From positions 1,025,318 to 1,079,664 of the forward strand of contig NZ_GL878519.1 in the NCBI RefSeq assembly GCF_000194985.1: a stretch of 54,347 bases of DNA, in the 5' to 3' direction. The notes under the pieces are model-generated. The model ran no database searches and had not been told where the DNA came from. It saw only the letters and a list, made by a program, of their open reading frames with translations. A program made the translations under genes and the position numbers. Positions 52,048 to 54,347 of this stretch are shown here, piece by piece; positions within the stretch are counted from its first letter, which is position 1, and each line of letters starts with the position of its first letter. The DNA is from Dialister micraerophilus DSM 19965 (GTDB taxonomy: Bacteria > Bacillota > Negativicutes > Veillonellales > Dialisteraceae).

Positions 52048-52242
52048 TCAATTTGCTGCACATAAGTTACTTTTTTCAAGACAAAACTTGGCATTGATAC
52101 CATAAAAGTAGTAATAATATGCCATGTTAAAAAATCCGAAAAAAGCAACACTGAAAACTCTCTGCATTTTAAAAACGAGAGAGAGCAAAACAAAAGAAGG
52201 CTTCATATGAATATCAGTTAAATTAACGGATAATTTATTCAT
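52048..52242 (-). CDS. Small hydrophobic protein B (new family, paired with 53710-53895)
   Basis: 64 residues: polar N-terminus (MNKLSVNLTDIHMKPS), a long hydrophobic stretch from FVLLSLVFKMQRVFSVAFFG through the aromatic run NMAYYYYFYG, and the C-terminus CLEKSNLCAAN. ATG 52242 has AAGGAGG at ideal distance; an in-frame ATG at 52263 is upstream of that site. It shares VFSVAF, following FF residues and EKSNLC with the ORF at 53710, and the DNA is also similar. It has its own promoter and terminator. I know no family for it. Possible roles: small membrane protein, type I toxin-like peptide or leader peptide. Confidence 0.7.
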   Translation of the reverse strand: MNKLSVNLTDIHMKPSFVLLSLVFKMQRVFSVAFFGFFNMAYYYYFYGINAKFCLEKSNLCAAN

Positions 52243-52278
52243 AATAGCCTCCTTCATAAGCATTTGAAAATTTTTCTA

Positions 52279-52307
52279 ATTATATACTATGCAAAACAAT
52301 AATGCAA
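52279..52307 (-). promoter_or_regulatory. Promoter of small ORF B
   Basis: On the minus strand TTGCAT (52307-52302) and consensus TATAAT (52284-52279) are 17 bases apart. The transcript would begin near 52272, about 30 bases before the small ORF. Confidence 0.6.
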
Positions 52308-52380
52308 ATAAAAATTTTATAAGTTGAAATTATTTAATCAAAATAATTTTATATTTATATTGATTAAAGCATAAAATGAA

Positions 52381-52409
52381 ACACCTTCCCTGTATTGTAG
52401 AGAAGGTGT
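52381..52409 (-). terminator. Terminator of YkvI-type copy 2
   Basis: ACACCTTC/GAAGGTGT hairpin a few bases beyond the stop of the 52417 gene. The T-tract on the minus strand is weak, so termination may be partial. Confidence 0.55.
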
Positions 52410-52416
52410 CTATATA

Positions 52417-53517
52417 TTATTTTAAGCCCTTTATCAATATAACAGGAATCATCAATACTCCGATTTGTCCGGATATAGGATACAAAAGTGCAATAAGATT
52501 TACGAATCCCAAACTTGAACCGAAGTAAGTTATAACTCCTAAAAGTACAGTTATAGCAAGAAGTATTTTTTTAGAAGAAATAAAACCCTCAATCCAATCC
52601 ATAATCATCCAAAACATCGGTGCGCCGGTAGAGTAAACACCGAGCAGTAATATTATAGAAAAAATAACGGTGAGAACAGGAGCATTTTGATCTGCAATAT
52701 ATAAAAGAGGTACTTCAAGCATGGTAATTTGATCCGGATAACATAACATTGCCAAAACAATTAAAATGATTGGGAGCATCAAGAAAATTCCGCCTGAAAT
52801 TCCGCCCCAAACAGCCTCACGTTTGGAATTTGCAGAAGCGCCCATTCCGCTTAAAAAAGGAATTCCTACAACAATCATGAAAGTTGCATAGAGTACACCG
52901 CCGAACCATGCGGAATCCAAAATGGAATAATTACTGAACCACCATCCTTTGGTTATACGTAAATTTAGCAAATTTGAAGCTTGCAAATCTGTTAATGCAT
53001 TAGGTAAATGCCCTGTTTTTATAAGAGTAATCAATCCTATCAAAATAGAAAAAACAATAATTATCGGTCCGATCATACCTATGATATCGACAAGACGTTT
53101 AAGCCCTGCAATGACTGTAATCACACAAGTTGCCGCCATAATTACAGCGCCGATTTTAGGAGTTATATTATAATACTCACTTGCAACGGCACCTGTACCT
53201 GCAATCATAATTGAAACAACACATAGCAAAAATACAACCGTGAATATCTCCAAACAAATTCCTACATATTTACCGCAGTAATAACGAAAAGCGGTAGTTT
53301 GAGTTTTTAATTTCAACTCATAACCTTTAGCCATAAGAACCGCACCGAGTCCGGCAAATAAAAGCATACTTACTAAAGCACCGATAATTTCCCTCAATCC
53401 ATATGCAGTGAAAAATTGTAACGGTTCCTGTCCTGTCGCAAATCCGGAACCGATGCAGAATGCTATATAAGTTCCGGCTAATTTTATAACGTTTAAAATG
53501 CTGAAATTTTTATTCAT
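52417..53517 (-). CDS. YkvI-family membrane transporter (copy 2)
   Basis: A 366-residue paralogue of the gene at 49650, with the same layout of about ten helices: LAGTYIAFCIGSGFATGQEP near the start, GMGASANSKREAVWGGISGG in the middle and YSTGAPMFWMIMDWIEGF near residue 300. The two copies differ most in the loop around residues 175-205. GGAG precedes ATG 53517. It lies between small ORFs A and B. Substrate unknown; duplication suggests two related substrates or opposite regulation. Confidence 0.85.
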   Translation of the reverse strand: MNKNFSILNVIKLAGTYIAFCIGSGFATGQEPLQFFTAYGLREIIGALVSMLLFAGLGAVLMAKGYELKLKTQTTAFRYYCGKYVGICLEIFTVVFLLCVVSIMIAGTGAVASEYYNITPKIGAVIMAATCVITVIAGLKRLVDIIGMIGPIIIVFSILIGLITLIKTGHLPNALTDLQASNLLNLRITKGWWFSNYSILDSAWFGGVLYATFMIVVGIPFLSGMGASANSKREAVWGGISGGIFLMLPIILIVLAMLCYPDQITMLEVPLLYIADQNAPVLTVIFSIILLLGVYSTGAPMFWMIMDWIEGFISSKKILLAITVLLGVITYFGSSLGFVNLIALLYPISGQIGVLMIPVILIKGLK

Positions 53518-53663
53518 AATTTACTCCTATAATTCTTAAAACAATTGACATCGATTTATGTAAAATTTTTAATTCTACTCAGCTCATTTATATTTCTTAT
53601 CGGATAATCCATAAAATCTTCCTTCGGTTTAAATTGCAGCTATACTCCTTTCGTAATAAAAAA

Positions 53664-53691
53664 GAGAGCATACCTTGACAAGTATGCCCTC
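53664..53691 (-). terminator. Terminator of the small-ORF transcript A
   Basis: GAGAGCATAC/GTATGCCCTC (one mismatch) with an inner CTTG/CAAG pairing, followed on the minus strand by TTTTTTATTACG. It lies 18 bases beyond the small ORF stop and 147 bases before the transporter start. Confidence 0.8.
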
Positions 53692-53709
53692 GAAGCGGTT
53701 GTGTTCATT

Positions 53710-53895
53710 TTATGTAAAACAGTGATTTTTTGTTATACATAAGTTGCTCTTCTCAGTATTATACTTGCATAAGTATTCGAGTAAAAAATTGAATACACTG
53801 AAAAAACTGGAAAAGGCAACACTAAAGACTTTCTTTACAGAAAGCACAACAAGAAAAGCGATTACATGAAGTTTTGTATTTATTGAATTACTCAT
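53710..53895 (-). CDS. Small hydrophobic protein A (new family, paired with 52048-52242)
   Basis: 61 residues: MSNSINTKLHVIAFLVVLSV, then KKVFSVAFSSFFSVFNFLLE and YLCKYNTEKSNLCITKNHCF before the last residue. It has one long hydrophobic segment rich in Phe, bounded by charged ends. AAGGAAG precedes the ATG. It is homologous to protein B (VFSVAF, FF and EKSNLC conserved) and likewise has its own TTGTAT-17-TATAAT promoter and its own terminator. It is located upstream of the YkvI-type copy 2 gene. No known family recognised. Confidence 0.7.
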   Translation of the reverse strand: MSNSINTKLHVIAFLVVLSVKKVFSVAFSSFFSVFNFLLEYLCKYNTEKSNLCITKNHCFT

Positions 53896-53930
53896 GATAT
53901 ACTTCCTTGTTGTAAAAATAAATTTTACAA

Positions 53931-53959
53931 ATTATATCCTATTGAGAACGTTTATACAA
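53931..53959 (-). promoter_or_regulatory. Promoter of small ORF A
   Basis: On the minus strand TTGTAT (53959-53954) and consensus TATAAT (53936-53931) are 17 bases apart, placing the start near 53924. The same architecture is found before small ORF B. Confidence 0.6.
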
Positions 53960-53993
53960 ACGGAAAATAAAGTTTAATTTGAAAAATAAAAAA

Positions 53994-54011
53994 GTCCCGT
54001 ATAATCGGGAC
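53994..54011 (-). terminator. Terminator of tRNA-Ser
   Basis: GTCCCG/CGGGAC hairpin followed on the minus strand by a T-run, three bases from the tRNA 3' end. Confidence 0.85.
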
Positions 54012-54014
54012 CGT

Positions 54015-54107
54015 TGGCGGAGAGAGGGGGATTCGAACCCCCGTTACGGCTTATCACCGTAAACATGATTTCCAATCATGCACCTTAAACCACTCGGACA
54101 CCTCTCC
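54015..54107 (-). tRNA. tRNA-Ser (anticodon GGA)
   Basis: The minus strand reads GGAGAGGTGTCCGAGTGG at the 5' end, the anticodon arm CATGATTGGAAATCATG with GGA, a long variable arm (TTTACGGTGATAAGCCGTAA), the T-arm GGGGGTTCGAATCCCCC and CCA. The long variable arm confirms a class II serine tRNA. Confidence 0.96.
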
Positions 54108-54300
54108 ATGTGAATGATTGACTTAAATAGTATACCGATTATTGTTTGATGTGTCAAGTATAATTGAAAACATGAATTGATTTTAGCAGACCGCAATATT
54201 AAATTTTGAAATTTATTATTTTCAACAAAAAGATTTTTACTTACATTAATATGTAAATAAATAATATGGAAAGAAAGTCTAAATATTTTTCAATAAGATG

Positions 54301-54332
54301 TTGACAACTTTTTATTTGCATGTTAATATAAT
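54301..54332 (+). promoter_or_regulatory. Possible promoter for a gene beyond the right edge
   Basis: TTGACA at 54301-54306, with TTAATA (54323-54328, spacer 16) or TATAAT (54327-54332, spacer 20) downstream. The window ends 15 bases later. The stretch 54108-54300 shows nothing else. Confidence 0.45.
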
Positions 54333-54347
54333 CAAGTCGTTATGATT

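Noticed and set aside
1..54347. CRISPR array, prophage or rRNA operon
   Set aside because: I saw no regularly spaced repeats, no phage structural genes and no rRNA sequence.

Overview
The window is low-GC DNA from an anaerobic Firmicute that has an outer membrane. Most of it reads as a chromosome of the class Negativicutes (Veillonella/Dialister type). Evidence for that: Firmicute-style operons and control elements (a T-box leader, cysS-mrnC-rlmB-yacP, SCIFF peptide plus radical-SAM maturase) sit beside genes that need an outer membrane (YadA-type trimeric autotransporter anchors, an LptA/LptD-like protein, a PilQ-type secretin). The genus assignment is inference; no rRNA gene is present.

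Layout. 1-8.6 kb is an accessory island: a copper-resistance pair (copY-copB) of the kind found in lactic acid bacteria and staphylococci; a stretch of broken genes (OLD-family nuclease remnant, frameshifted unknown protein, truncated IS3-family orfA); and a three-gene restriction-modification operon resembling BcgI-type enzymes (HTH regulator, fused nuclease-methylase, specificity subunit). The island ends in a beheaded trimeric autotransporter. 9.2-14.4 kb, minus strand: prfC, a methyltransferase-like protein, a lipid kinase and a zeta-toxin-like kinase. 14.6-23.5 kb, plus strand: an unknown anchored protein, serine dehydratase (sdaAB-sdaAA), a secreted nuclease and two paralogous ornithine decarboxylases, the second behind a 0.77-kb leader. 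24.1-28.4 kb: a miniature autotransporter with a frameshift, a LysR regulator, a MATE pump and tRNAs Gly and Pro. 28.6-30.3 kb: the SCIFF ranthipeptide system. 30.5-37.3 kb: an envelope operon (two exported proteins, LptD-like protein, PilP-like protein, secretin) followed by an ABC-F ATPase. 37.4-42.7 kb: a TPR lipoprotein, an SDR, tRNA-Thr, a TerC protein, rpsF-ssb-rpsR with an S6:S18-type leader, orphan citC and a small EamA protein. 42.9-49.6 kb: an unassigned structured RNA, a cysteine T-box, cysS-mrnC-rlmB-yacP, secG, rnr (frameshifted in an A7 run) and smpB. 49.6-54.1 kb, minus strand: two YkvI-family transporters, a PLP aminotransferase, two homologous small hydrophobic proteins each with its own promoter and terminator, and tRNA-Ser.

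Functional picture. The core carries translation and RNA-decay functions, amine and amino-acid metabolism, and a cell envelope with type IV pilus parts. The most promising undescribed items are the paired small hydrophobic ORFs beside the YkvI transporters and aminotransferase (52.0-53.9 kb) and the structured RNA upstream of the cysS T-box (42.97-43.18 kb). Several genes are split at short adenine runs, which may be true decay, slippage-based expression or sequencing error.
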